DNA from: JBJMHZ01 sp045807125
GTDB taxonomy: Bacteria > Actinomycetota > Actinomycetes > JAWWOL01
DNA: 64,000 nucleotides
Assembly (NCBI GenBank): GCA_045807125.1
Contig: JBJMHZ010000026.1
Coordinates: 124,001 to 188,000 of the forward strand
Direction of reading: 5' to 3'
The position numbers and the translations under genes were made by a program. Shown one piece after another: positions 27,801 to 35,066 of the stretch (the first letter of the stretch is position 1; the number at the start of each line of letters is the position of its first letter). The notes under the pieces are model-generated. The model worked only from the letters and a program-made list of their open reading frames with translations. It searched no databases and was not told the origin of the DNA.

Positions 27801-28179
27801 GAAGGGCCGTGAGGTCGGCGACCTCGAGGGGCGCCTCGTCCGGCGGCGGGTCGATGACCTGGTACGGCACGCCGTGGTCGCTGACGAAGCGGGTCCGCAG
27901 GCTCTCGTGACGCGCGATCAGGCGGCGCAGCGACCGGCCCAGCGCGGCAACGTCGAGAGCGCCGTGCAGCCGCAGCACCGTCGGCATGTTGTACGTCGGC
28001 GCGTCCGGCGCCAACTGGTGCAGGAACCACAGGTAGCGCTGCTGCTCCGCCACGGGCAGCGGGCCCTCGCGCGGCACCGGGACGATCCGCTCGCGCTCGG
28101 CCCACTCGACCCGCTTCTGCCGCAACCGCAGCTCGATCGCGGCGCGGCGCTTGTCCTCGACGTTCAGCTCGCTGGTCAC
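24823..28179 (-). CDS. NRPS module C-A-PCP, substrate unassigned (NRPS3)
   Basis: This single module of about 1118 residues starts at the GTG at 28179, chosen because its N-terminus (TSELNVEDKRRAAIELRLRQ) then aligns with the sister proteins and a GGAG lies just upstream. The C domain has HHIVSDG. The A domain has YTSGSTGRPKGV, FDASVFD, YGPTETTVS and MPSGKLDH. The carrier domain has LGGSSLQATQL, and the tail is LSEEEVHRLLGSLDP. My pocket reading is D-A-F-H-L-V-A-V-S, differing from NRPS2 and NRPS4 at the positions expected to contact the side chain. A three-unit 9-bp tandem repeat inserts Ser-Ala-Asp triplets in the A domain (25892-25918). It lies 75 bp after the NRPS4 stop. Confidence 0.92.
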   Translation of the reverse strand: MTSELNVEDKRRAAIELRLRQKRVEWAERERIVPVPREGPLPVAEQQRYLWFLHQLAPDAPTYNMPTVLRLHGALDVAALGRSLRRLIARHESLRTRFVSDHGVPYQVIDPPPDEAPLEVADLTALPEGERWPVACAAVEAEQQRPFDLESGPIFRCWLGRLAPDDHVLLLVMHHIVSDGWSVGIVRSDLAALYAAERAGTDANLPALPVQPADYAAWQRRWLTGEALERQLAYWQERLTGAPAMELPADRPRPAAPTGAGAYVSAELPEGLGARVRELARAEQAPLLSVVLAAFALVLHRHARQDDLLVGSVLSGRTRSEVESMVGFFANTLVLRVDASGDPTFRELVARCNVVARGALSNQDVPFGTLVSRLQPERLPGRNPLFQISFTLLAGSIIGDFRFGDLAVEEVVLQLGTSRFDLGFQVKETTAGELSVSAEYSTELFDESRIQRLFERYRVALERAVDAPDEPLSRLPVITDAERTDLLESWNPEPAPHATDGSLAHEPVARMAVERPDAVAVRFEGEALAYGALDRDANRLAHLLTDGHGVGPDVVVGLLLERGPSIPTAQLAVMRAGGAWLPLDPVNPAGRIAFQMTDAAARVVLTTSDLTDLLPDGTPVLVLDDPEVQRRLAGLPGHAPRCAATADHLAYVMYTSGSTGRPKGVPVTHRSMVNYVTSISDAFAIAPHDRVLQFANPAFDASVFDVHATLARGATLVCAPRSQLHDPEALIALLRRERITVCHLPPAVLGLLDADSADSADSALPDLRALYVGAEAFPAELANRWQRPGRELVNAYGPTETTVSCIDYRCPDRPLTAPPPIGRPKANHRAYVLDKDGGLAPVGVPGELHVAGAGLARGYLGRPALTAERFVPCPFGPPGARMYATGDIVRWTLTGDLEFIGRADRQVKIRGLRIELGEIEHAMLRHEPVRQAVAALVTTGPAPELVAYVVPSGELDESALRAHLATELPLHMIPSSYVALSELPLMPSGKLDHARLPEPQRTAPSRHEPPRTETEQALAEIWQGLLDVPLERIGALDSFFALGGSSLQATQLASRIRDAFLVEVHPRHLFIGPALHQLAAVVDEARAVLVSEEYVAEMAEVAALSEEEVHRLLGSLDP
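25892..25918. repeat. 9-bp coding tandem repeat (x3) in NRPS3 A domain
   Basis: GCGCTGTCG is repeated exactly three times in tandem, encoding Asp-Ser-Ala units just before the LPDLRALYVG strand. NRPS2 and NRPS4 lack these extra residues, so it is an in-frame slippage expansion in a surface loop. Confidence 0.85.
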
Positions 28180-28220
28180 AGAGCTCCTCTCGGCAGCGGT
28201 CACCGGCAACGCCGGCGCAT

Positions 28221-28260
28221 CGGATCGGGGCGGATCGGGGCGGATCAGGGCGGATCAGGG
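28221..28260. repeat. 10-bp tandem repeat (x4) across the NRPS4 stop codon
   Basis: Four consecutive 10-mers, CGGATCGGGG twice and CGGATCAGGG twice, fill 28221-28260. The last unit contains the NRPS4 stop codon (28255-28257). The unit derives from sequence found once near the ends of the sister genes, so it is a local expansion in the NRPS4-NRPS3 spacer. It could vary between strains. Confidence 0.85.
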
Positions 28261-31200
28261 ATCGAGCGAGCCCAGCAACCGGTCCAGCTCCTCCTCGGAC
28301 AGCGCCGCCACCTCGGCCGCCAGCTCGGCGACGTCCTCCTCGCTCACCTGCGCCTCCTGCGCCTCGTCGACGACGGCCGCCAGCTGGTGCAGCGCAGGAC
28401 TGGTGAAGAGCTGCCGCGGGTGGATCTCGACGAGGAAGGCATCACGGATGCGCGAGACGAGCTGCGTCGCCTGGAGCGAGCTGCCGCCGAGGGCGAAGAA
28501 GCTGTCGAGCCCGCCGATCCGCTCCAGCGGCACGTTCAGCAGCTTGTGCCAGATCTCGGCGAGCGCGTGCTCGGTCGCGGTCCGCGGTGGCTGGTGGAGG
28601 CTCTCCGTCTCCCGGCGCGGCTCGGGAAGGCTGGCCTGGTCGAGCTTTCCGCTCGGCGTGAGCGGCAGCTCCGAGAGGGTGACGTACCACGACGGCACCA
28701 TGTGCAACGGCAGCTCGTTGGCAAGATGCGCGCGCAAGGCACCCTCGTCGAGCTCGCCGCTCGGCACGACGTAGGCGACGAGCTCGGGCGCCGGCCCCGT
28801 GGTGCTGAGCACGGCCGACGCCTGCCGAACCGACGGGTGCCGGAGCATGGCGTGCTCGATCTCGCCGAGCTCGATGCGCAGCCCGCGGATCTTCACCTGC
28901 CGGTCCACCCGGCCGACGAACTCCAGCTCGCCGGACGACAGCCACCGCACCACGTCGCCGGTGCGGTACATCCGCTCGCCGGGGGCGCCGAACGGGCACG
29001 GCAGGAAGCGCTCAGCCGTCAGGTCCGGACGGCCGAGGTAGCCGCGGGCCAGCCCCACGCCGGCGATGTGCAGCTCGCCGGGGACGCCGACCGGTGCGAG
29101 ACCGCCGTCCTTGTCGAGGACGTACGCCCGGTGGTTGGCCATCGCGCGACCGATCGGCGGGGGCGCGGTCAGCGGCCCGTCCGGGCAGCGGTAGTCGATG
29201 CACGCGATGGTGACCTCGGTCGGGCCGTAGCCGTTGATGAACTCGCGCCACGGTCGCCGCCAGCGGTTCACCAGCTCGGCCGGGAACGCCTCCAGCCCGA
29301 CGTAGAGCGCGCGCAGGTCGGGCAGGGCGTCGGGGTCGAGCAGCGCGAGGACGGCCGGTGGCAGGTCGCAGAAGGTGACTCCCTCCCGGCGCATCAGCTC
29401 GGCGAGCGCGTCCGGGTCGTGCAGCTGCGAGCGCGGCGCGCACACCAGCGCCGCGCCGTGGGCGAGCGCCGAGTAGACGTCGAAGATGCTCACGTCGAAC
29501 GCCGGGTTGGCGAACTGCAGCACCCGGTCGTCCGTCGTGACCCCGAACGTCTCGCCGATGCTGGTCAGGTAGTTGACGAGCGCGCGATGCGTGATGGGCA
29601 CGCCCTTCGGCGCACCGGTCGACCCGGACGTGTAGATGACGTAGGCCAGGTCGTCCGGCGTCGCCTCGCACGTGGGCGGCCGGTCGGGCGCGATCGCCAG
29701 CCGCCGCTGGACCTCGGGGTCGTCGAGCACGAGCCGGGCGACTCCGTCCGGCACCGCCCCTGCCAGGTCGGCGGTCGTCACCACCACCCGCGCGGCCGCG
29801 TCGGTGAGCTGGAACCCGGTGCGGCCCGCCGGGTTGACCGGATCGAGCGGCAGCCAGGCGCCGCCGGCCTTCAGCGCGGCCAGCTGGGCCGTCGGGATCG
29901 ACGGTCCCCGCTCGAGCAGCAGGCCGACGACGGCGTCGGGGCCGATGCCGTGCTCGTCGCGCAGCAGGTGCGCCAGCCGGTTGGCGTCGCGGTCGAGCGC
30001 GCCGTACGCGAGCGCCTCGCCCTCGAACCGCACCGCCACGGAGTCCGGGCGCTCCACCGCCCACCGGGCGACGAGCTCGTGCGCGAGCGACCCGTCGGTC
30101 GGGTGCGGCGCCGGCGCCGGGTTCCACGACTCGAGGAGCGCCGCCCGTTCGCTCTCCGGCAGCACGGGCAGGCGGCTCATCGGCGCATCCGGCGTGGCGA
30201 CGGCGGCCTCCAGCAGCACCCTGAAGTGGTCGAAGAGGCGCTGGATCCGGGACTCGTCGAACAGCTCGGTGGAGTACTCGGCCGACACCACCAGCTCGCC
30301 GGCCGCCGTCTCGTTGACCTGGAAGGCGAGGTCGAAGCGGGAGGTCCCTAGCTGGAGATGCACCTCCTCGATGGCCAGGTCGCCGAAGCGCAGCTCGCCG
30401 ATGATCGACTCGGTGAGCAGGGTGAAGCTGATCTGGAACAGCGGGTTGCGGCCGGGCAGGCGCTCGGGCTGCAGCGTGGAGACCAACATGCCGAACGGCA
30501 CGTCCTGGTTCCCGAGGCCGCCGCGCGCCACCTCGTTGCACCGCGCCACCAGCTCCCGGAACGTTGGATCGCCCGACGCATCCGTGCGCAGGACCAGCGT
30601 GTTGGCGAAGAACCCCACCATCGACTCGATCTCGGAGCGGGTGCGCCCGCTGAAGACGGAGCCGACCGACAGGTCGTCCTGACCGGTATAGCGGTGCAGC
30701 ACCACCGCGAACGCCGCGAGGACGACCGCGAGGAGCGAGGCCTGCTCGCCGCGGGCGAGCTCGCGCACCCGCGGCCCGAGGCCCTTCGGCAGGTAGTGGA
30801 TGGCGACCGAGCCGGCCCCCGTCGGCACGGCCGGCCGCGGCCGGTCGGCCGGGAAGTCGATCACCGGCACGCCGGCGAGGCGCTCCCGCCAGTAGGCGAT
30901 CTGCTGCTCGAGCACGTCACCGGTGAGCCAGCGGCGCTGCCACACCGCGTAGTCGGCCGGCTGAACGGGCAGCACGGGCAGGTCGGCCGCAGCGCCGGTG
31001 CGCTCGGCCGCGTACAGAGCGGCGAGGTCGCTGCGCACGATGCCCACCGACCAGCCGTCGCCGACGATGTGGTGCATCACCATCAGCAGCACGTGATCAT
31101 CGTCGGCCAGCCGGCCCAGCCAGCACCGGAAGATCGGTCCGTTCTCCAGGTCGAACGGCCGCCGCAGCTCCGTCTCCACGGTGTGCCGGACCGCCGGCCA

Positions 31201-31647
31201 CCGCTCCTTCGCGGGCAGGGCCGTGAAGTCCGCGACGTCGAGGGGCACGTCGTCCGGCGGCGGATCGATGACCTGGTACGGCACGCCGTGGTCGCTGGGG
31301 AAGCGGGTGCGCAGGCTCTCGTGCCGAGCCATCAACTGGCGCAGCGACCGGCCAAGGGCGGCGATGTCGAGAGCGCCGTGCAACCGCAGCACGGACGGCA
31401 TGTTGTACGTCGGCGCCTCCGGCGCCAGCTCGTGCAGGAACCACAGGTAGCGCTGCTGCTCGGCCACCGGCAGGATGCCGTCGCGCGGCACCGGAACGAT
31501 CCGCTCGCGCTCGGCCCGCTCCGCCCGCTTCTGCCGCAGCCGCAGCTCCAGCAGCGCCCGCCTGGCCTCGGAGAGGTCCGACACCCCCGGCAGCGAGCCG
31601 GTCCCTGGGGCACCGCCGCTCGGTGCACCGCGCTCGTCAATCGCCAT
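28255..31647 (-). CDS. NRPS module C-A-PCP, substrate unassigned, probable first module (NRPS4)
   Basis: This 1130-residue single module starts at the ATG at 31647, preceded by GAGG. Its N-terminus differs from the sisters by a 22-residue Gly/Ser/Pro-rich lead (MAIDERGAPSGGAPGTGSLP) before the shared helix SDLSEARRALLELRLRQ. The C domain has HHIVGDG. The A domain has YTSGSTGAPKGV, FDVSIFD, YGPTEVTIA and TPSGKLDQ. The carrier domain has LGGSSLQATQL, and the tail is LSEEELDRLLGSLDP. My pocket reading is D-V-F-D-L-V-G-I-A, not matched to a known code. As the first NRPS gene of the operon, with a distinct N-terminus, it is the best candidate to take the acyl chain from the plus-strand ACPs. This order is inferred. 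Confidence 0.92.
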   Translation of the reverse strand: MAIDERGAPSGGAPGTGSLPGVSDLSEARRALLELRLRQKRAERAERERIVPVPRDGILPVAEQQRYLWFLHELAPEAPTYNMPSVLRLHGALDIAALGRSLRQLMARHESLRTRFPSDHGVPYQVIDPPPDDVPLDVADFTALPAKERWPAVRHTVETELRRPFDLENGPIFRCWLGRLADDDHVLLMVMHHIVGDGWSVGIVRSDLAALYAAERTGAAADLPVLPVQPADYAVWQRRWLTGDVLEQQIAYWRERLAGVPVIDFPADRPRPAVPTGAGSVAIHYLPKGLGPRVRELARGEQASLLAVVLAAFAVVLHRYTGQDDLSVGSVFSGRTRSEIESMVGFFANTLVLRTDASGDPTFRELVARCNEVARGGLGNQDVPFGMLVSTLQPERLPGRNPLFQISFTLLTESIIGELRFGDLAIEEVHLQLGTSRFDLAFQVNETAAGELVVSAEYSTELFDESRIQRLFDHFRVLLEAAVATPDAPMSRLPVLPESERAALLESWNPAPAPHPTDGSLAHELVARWAVERPDSVAVRFEGEALAYGALDRDANRLAHLLRDEHGIGPDAVVGLLLERGPSIPTAQLAALKAGGAWLPLDPVNPAGRTGFQLTDAAARVVVTTADLAGAVPDGVARLVLDDPEVQRRLAIAPDRPPTCEATPDDLAYVIYTSGSTGAPKGVPITHRALVNYLTSIGETFGVTTDDRVLQFANPAFDVSIFDVYSALAHGAALVCAPRSQLHDPDALAELMRREGVTFCDLPPAVLALLDPDALPDLRALYVGLEAFPAELVNRWRRPWREFINGYGPTEVTIACIDYRCPDGPLTAPPPIGRAMANHRAYVLDKDGGLAPVGVPGELHIAGVGLARGYLGRPDLTAERFLPCPFGAPGERMYRTGDVVRWLSSGELEFVGRVDRQVKIRGLRIELGEIEHAMLRHPSVRQASAVLSTTGPAPELVAYVVPSGELDEGALRAHLANELPLHMVPSWYVTLSELPLTPSGKLDQASLPEPRRETESLHQPPRTATEHALAEIWHKLLNVPLERIGGLDSFFALGGSSLQATQLVSRIRDAFLVEIHPRQLFTSPALHQLAAVVDEAQEAQVSEEDVAELAAEVAALSEEELDRLLGSLDP

Positions 31648-31724
31648 GTCAGCCTCACTCGTCAGGTCGTGCCTCGGGTCGTGCATCGTGCTGAGCGCGC
31701 GCGGCGGCGCGGGTCCCTCGCCGG

Positions 31725-32597
31725 TCAGGTCGCCGGCCAGGCGTCCTCTGGACGGGGCTCGGTGCCGGGCCGGAACCGCCACGCCGCCCACATCTCGTCG
31801 TGCGCCGACCTCGGTGCGAGGTGCTGCGCGACGGAGGCGCGGCCGCCGGGCAGGCGCTGCTCCGGCGTCGCGTCCGGTGGCTCGCCCGCACCTGTCCACG
31901 CATCGACCCCGGCGAGCCGGACGTCCGGCGATCCCTGGCGGTGCAGCCGCGCCCCGGCGTCGTGGAGGGCGGCCAGCGGATCGCCATCCGACGCGCGCAC
32001 CACGCGCACCAGCTCGGCCCCGCTCAGCAGCCAGCAGACCACCGTGCCGGACGGGCGAGCGCGCCAGCTCGGCAACCAGCGACCGGGAGCCGGCGCGCCC
32101 GGCCGGCGCTCCATCGTCACCTCGGTCAGGCGCTTGTCCTCGGCCGGCCAGTGGTCGACGACCTCGTAGCCGAGCCGCGCGTACAGCGGAGGCAGGCAGC
32201 GCTCGACCACCGCATGCAGCCGGATCCGCAGCGCGCCGTGCGATGACGCGGCGCGCTCGACCGCCGCCAGCAGCTCGCGGGCGACGCCGGCGCCCCGCAC
32301 CAGCGGATCGACGACGACCCGCTGCACGTGCCACGTCGATCCTGGGCGGACGGCCACCCGCAGCGCCCCGCGCAGGGCGCCCTCGTCGTCAGGCGCCAGC
32401 CACAGCAGCTCGCCACCGGCGAGCGCGTCGCGCACGGCCGCGTCGCTCTCGAAGGCGCCGTCGGGCTCCGGGAGCCCGGGCAGCGGGTCGGAGCCGCGGT
32501 AGGCGGCGCGGGTCAGGGCCGCCACGCGCTCAGCCCACGCGCTCGCCGCGCTGCCGGTGACGAGCACCGGCGGCGCGGCGAGCCGCGCACCGGTCAC
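31725..32597 (-). CDS. GNAT acetyltransferase with C-terminal extension
   Basis: About 290 residues. Residues about 10-165 are a GNAT fold: the acetyl-CoA pyrophosphate loop is VVVDPLVRGAGVARELLAAVE, followed by LHAVVERCLPPLYARLGYEVVDHW. The last 110 residues (WLPSWRARPSGTVVCWLLSGAEL and beyond) form a second region that I do not recognise. The only in-frame start after the MbtH gene is the GTG at 32597, with a weak ribosome site. It lies between mbtH and NRPS4 on the same strand, so it may acylate the peptide or a precursor or protect the producer. None of these is shown by the sequence. Confidence 0.75.
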   Translation of the reverse strand: MTGARLAAPPVLVTGSAASAWAERVAALTRAAYRGSDPLPGLPEPDGAFESDAAVRDALAGGELLWLAPDDEGALRGALRVAVRPGSTWHVQRVVVDPLVRGAGVARELLAAVERAASSHGALRIRLHAVVERCLPPLYARLGYEVVDHWPAEDKRLTEVTMERRPGAPAPGRWLPSWRARPSGTVVCWLLSGAELVRVVRASDGDPLAALHDAGARLHRQGSPDVRLAGVDAWTGAGEPPDATPEQRLPGGRASVAQHLAPRSAHDEMWAAWRFRPGTEPRPEDAWPAT

Positions 32598-32674
32598 CGG
32601 GCACCGCCCACGACGCGGAGCTGGTCGCCCGTCGGCATCGTCGGATCGCACGAGGCATCCACCGGCACGCCCCG

Positions 32675-32902
32675 TCAGCCGGCCGGGGTGGAGAGCCGCT
32701 CGCGGACGCTCCTCGGCCGCATGTCCGTCCACGTCTCGGCGATGCGGTCGAGGCACTCCTGGCGGGTACCCGCCGTTCCGACCGGTCCCCAGCCCTCGGG
32801 GACCGTGCGGTCGGCCGGCCAGATCGAGAACTGCTCCTCGTGGTTGCGCACCACGAGGTACGCGCGATCGTCGTTCGTGCGGTCGTCGTTCGCATCCGAC
32901 AC
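32675..32902 (-). CDS. MbtH-like protein
   Basis: This 75-residue MbtH-family partner binds NRPS adenylation domains and often is needed for their solubility or activity. The family signature is clear: NHEEQFSIWPADRTVPEGW, then CLDRIAETWTDMRPRS. The GTG at 32902 gives the normal MbtH length. A longer in-frame ATG at 32977 would add a low-complexity lead and is rejected. It lies upstream of the GNAT and four NRPS genes on the same strand, so it likely serves all four A domains. Confidence 0.93.
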   Translation of the reverse strand: MSDANDDRTNDDRAYLVVRNHEEQFSIWPADRTVPEGWGPVGTAGTRQECLDRIAETWTDMRPRSVRERLSTPAG

Positions 32903-33262
32903 CTGGGAACCCCCCGCTCCGTCAAGGTGCGGCGCATCCACGGGGAGATCCGAGGACTGCCGAACCGGCAACGGCACAGTAGGTCCGGATGCACGTCCGC
33001 CGCGTCCGTCACCGCGTCGATTCAGAAGCAGCAGCGCCGTCGACGCATGCGCTGCCGACAGCAGCGATGCGGTGACGAGCGCTGAGGCCTCGTCAACGCG
33101 ACGGTGGACGCAGGACTGACGCCGGGGGCTGCGCGGTGCGGCAGGGCTCGAGCCGCGGCATGGGGCGCGACGTGGAGCGCGACGTGCATGCGGGCGCGCA
33201 ACGGCGCGCGCGGCCGTCGGCAGGCCGCAAGCTGCCTCCCGCGCCGCTCGGCCGCCGGCGGG
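32903..33262. other. 360-bp intergenic region between MFS and mbtH genes
   Basis: This non-coding gap lies inside the minus-strand arm of the cluster. A TTGACG on the minus strand (33098-33093) could be a -35 element for mbtH and the NRPS genes, but no convincing -10 is spaced from it. Short open frames here have poor codon structure and no ribosome site. I see nothing else. Confidence 0.4.
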
Positions 33263-34636
33263 TCAGGTCGCTTCGGCCGTGACGTCGGTCGCCGCACCCG
33301 GCAGCGGCGCGACCGGCTCCGGGGCCGGGATCACCGGCTGCGGCAGAACCGGCTGCGGCGGCACCGGCTGGCCGACCTGGTCGAGCCCGGCCACCTGCTG
33401 CTTCGCGTCGGCCGGATCGCGCAGCGCCCGCATCCGGCGCGTCCACATCGGGAAGGCCGACACCGTCAGCCCCATCGTGCCGATGCCGACGCCCCAGCGG
33501 CTGCCGAGAACCTGACCGATGACACCGCCGAGCGCGCTGCCGATCGGGATGACGCCGAAGATCAAGAAGCGGTAGCCGCCGTTGGTGCGGGCGAGCGACC
33601 CGCGCGGCGTGACGACCTGACGCAGCGTCGTCGACAGCACGTTGGCGCTGCCGAGGCCCGTGCCGCTCACCACCATGACGGCGCCGACGCCGAGGCCCAG
33701 CGCGACACCGTGCATGGGCAGCAGCGCGACGACGAGCGGCGCGCCGCAGGACAGGACCAGCGACGAGGCGAACGCGCGCCCGTAGCCGAGGCGCTCGGCC
33801 AGCCGCAGCGCCATCATCGTGCCGAGGAAGGCGCCCGCTCCAGCCGCGCTCAGCGCGACGCCGTAGACGCCCACCGGCACGTGCCGCTCCTTCACCATCC
33901 AGACGACGATGTTGACGACGAAGATCTGCCCCGAGGCGTTGTAGACGGCGGCGTGCGTGGTCAGCGCGCGCAGGAAGGGGTTGCGCACCACCTGGCGCAG
34001 TCCCTCGAAGATGCCGAGGCGCACCTGCACGGGCTCCGGCATCGGCTCCGGCCGCCGCGCGGCCAGCAGGCCGAAGACGCTGGCGACGTAGCTGATCGAG
34101 TCGACGAGGATCGCCACGGCCGGGCCCATCAGCTGCACGAGGACGCCGGCGACGCCCGGGCCGCCGACCTGCGCCGCGGTGCTCGACCCCTGCATCGCGC
34201 GATTGGCCTTCAGCAGGTCGTCCTCGTCGACGAGGCTCGGCACGTAGGCGAAGCCGCCGATGTCGAACACCACGCTCGCCGAGCCGACGATGAAGGCGAC
34301 GACGACCAGCAGCGGGATCGACACGGCATCGAGCGCGTACGAGATCGGCACGACCGCGAGCGCGAGCGCGCGCACGACGTCGGCCCCCACCATCGCGCTG
34401 CGGCGCCGCCTGGTGTCGAGCCAGTTGCCGGCGAACAGCGGCAGCAAGGCGTTGGGCAGGAACGACGCCGTCGCGATCAGGCCGATGCCGCCGGCGCCGG
34501 TGCCGAGCGTCAGGGCCGCGACGAGGGGCAGCGCCACGGCGGTGACCTGGGTGCCGAGGACGGAGATCGATTGACCGCCCCAGAACCATCTGAAGTCGGC
34601 GTTGCGACGGACCAAGCTGCGGCGCTCACTCGCCAT
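33263..34636 (-). CDS. MFS exporter (EntS-like), likely product efflux
   Basis: This 457-residue major facilitator with about 12 hydrophobic segments resembles the EntS/tetronasin-type subfamily used to export siderophores and peptides. It begins MASERRSLVRRNADFRWFWGG, with GQSISVLGTQVTAVALPLVA as the first membrane span and the loop FAGNWLDTRRRRSAMVGADV as the MFS motif A equivalent. A proline-rich tail (QPVPPQPVLPQPVIPAPEP) extends past the last span. The ATG at 34636 has AGGAG upstream. As the first minus-strand gene next to the divergent control region it probably exports the product. Import or general resistance is less likely. Confidence 0.85.
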   Translation of the reverse strand: MASERRSLVRRNADFRWFWGGQSISVLGTQVTAVALPLVAALTLGTGAGGIGLIATASFLPNALLPLFAGNWLDTRRRRSAMVGADVVRALALAVVPISYALDAVSIPLLVVVAFIVGSASVVFDIGGFAYVPSLVDEDDLLKANRAMQGSSTAAQVGGPGVAGVLVQLMGPAVAILVDSISYVASVFGLLAARRPEPMPEPVQVRLGIFEGLRQVVRNPFLRALTTHAAVYNASGQIFVVNIVVWMVKERHVPVGVYGVALSAAGAGAFLGTMMALRLAERLGYGRAFASSLVLSCGAPLVVALLPMHGVALGLGVGAVMVVSGTGLGSANVLSTTLRQVVTPRGSLARTNGGYRFLIFGVIPIGSALGGVIGQVLGSRWGVGIGTMGLTVSAFPMWTRRMRALRDPADAKQQVAGLDQVGQPVPPQPVLPQPVIPAPEPVAPLPGAATDVTAEAT

Positions 34637-35066
34637 GCGCGTCTCCTGACTCGGCGAGACCGGCGTGGTGCACGGCCGCGCGCTCACCCGCTTCCTCCGG
34701 GATTATGGGAGCATTGCGATGCTTGACGCAACGGTTCGCTACGTCCTGCTGCGGTGCGTCACGACGGTCGTGACCGGTGCCGGCACGGGGCATTCCCGGG
34801 GCACCGGGCGACCACGTTAGAGCCGCGGCCGGTGCGCCGGATCAACCGCACGACGACCTTCCGCGTCATCACCGCGTCGCACCGGCTGCAACGCCATGAG
34901 TACGCGGTCGCGCCCGCCGAGAGACCCCGCAGCGATAAGCACAAGTGATTAGTCAGGCATCGGGCCAGTCCCTATGCTCAACGCATTCGGAGGCCGTCGG
35001 CGCCTGGTCGCGGTGGGCGCCACCCATTCTTCTTGCCTTCGCTCGACCATTCATGGAGGAAACGTC
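34637..35066. promoter_or_regulatory. 430-bp divergent control region between the two arms of the cluster
   Basis: This region separates the MFS/MbtH/NRPS arm from the ScoE-to-ACP arm and should contain promoters for both. It is noticeably richer in A and T around 34920-35050. On the plus strand TTAGTC (34949-34954) and TATGCT (34973-34978) are 18 bp apart, a possible sigma-70-type promoter about 90 nt before the scoE-like start. No recognisable Zur, IdeR or CsoR box was found by eye. No ORF here looks real. Confidence 0.4.
34949..34978 (+). promoter_or_regulatory. Candidate promoter for the isonitrile operon
   Basis: TTAGTC at 34949-34954 and TATGCT at 34973-34978 are spaced 18 bp. Transcription would leave a leader of about 80 nt before the GTG at 35067. 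The call rests on hexamers and position only. Confidence 0.3.

Noticed and set aside
28221..28260. Tandem 10-mers considered as an attachment site or iteron origin
   Set aside because: No integrase or replication gene is near, and the unit comes from the NRPS 3' end.
24850..30351. Open frame of about 1,800 codons on the plus strand opposite NRPS2-NRPS4
   Set aside because: Same reason: no domain or ribosome site, and it mirrors the duplicated NRPS genes.
21427..31647. Near-identical NRPS genes as an assembly artefact
   Set aside because: Pocket residues, lengths, spacers and the 9-bp insertion differ between copies, so they are real paralogues, though long-read confirmation would help.
31648..32334. 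N-terminal extension of NRPS4 into the GNAT gene
   Set aside because: The frame is open but overlaps the GNAT gene on the same strand. The ATG at 31647 has a ribosome site and gives the expected N-terminal helix.
32903..32977. Longer MbtH start at 32977
   Set aside because: It would add low-complexity residues not found in the family. The GTG at 32902 gives the standard length.
33022..33297. Short Arg-rich frame between mbtH and the MFS gene
   Set aside because: No ribosome site, overlaps the MFS 3' end, and the composition is that of random GC-rich DNA.
34974..35066. Upstream ATG for the ScoE-like gene
   Set aside because: It would add 31 residues absent from Rv0097-type proteins and lacks a ribosome site. 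The GTG at 35067 has GGAGGAA.
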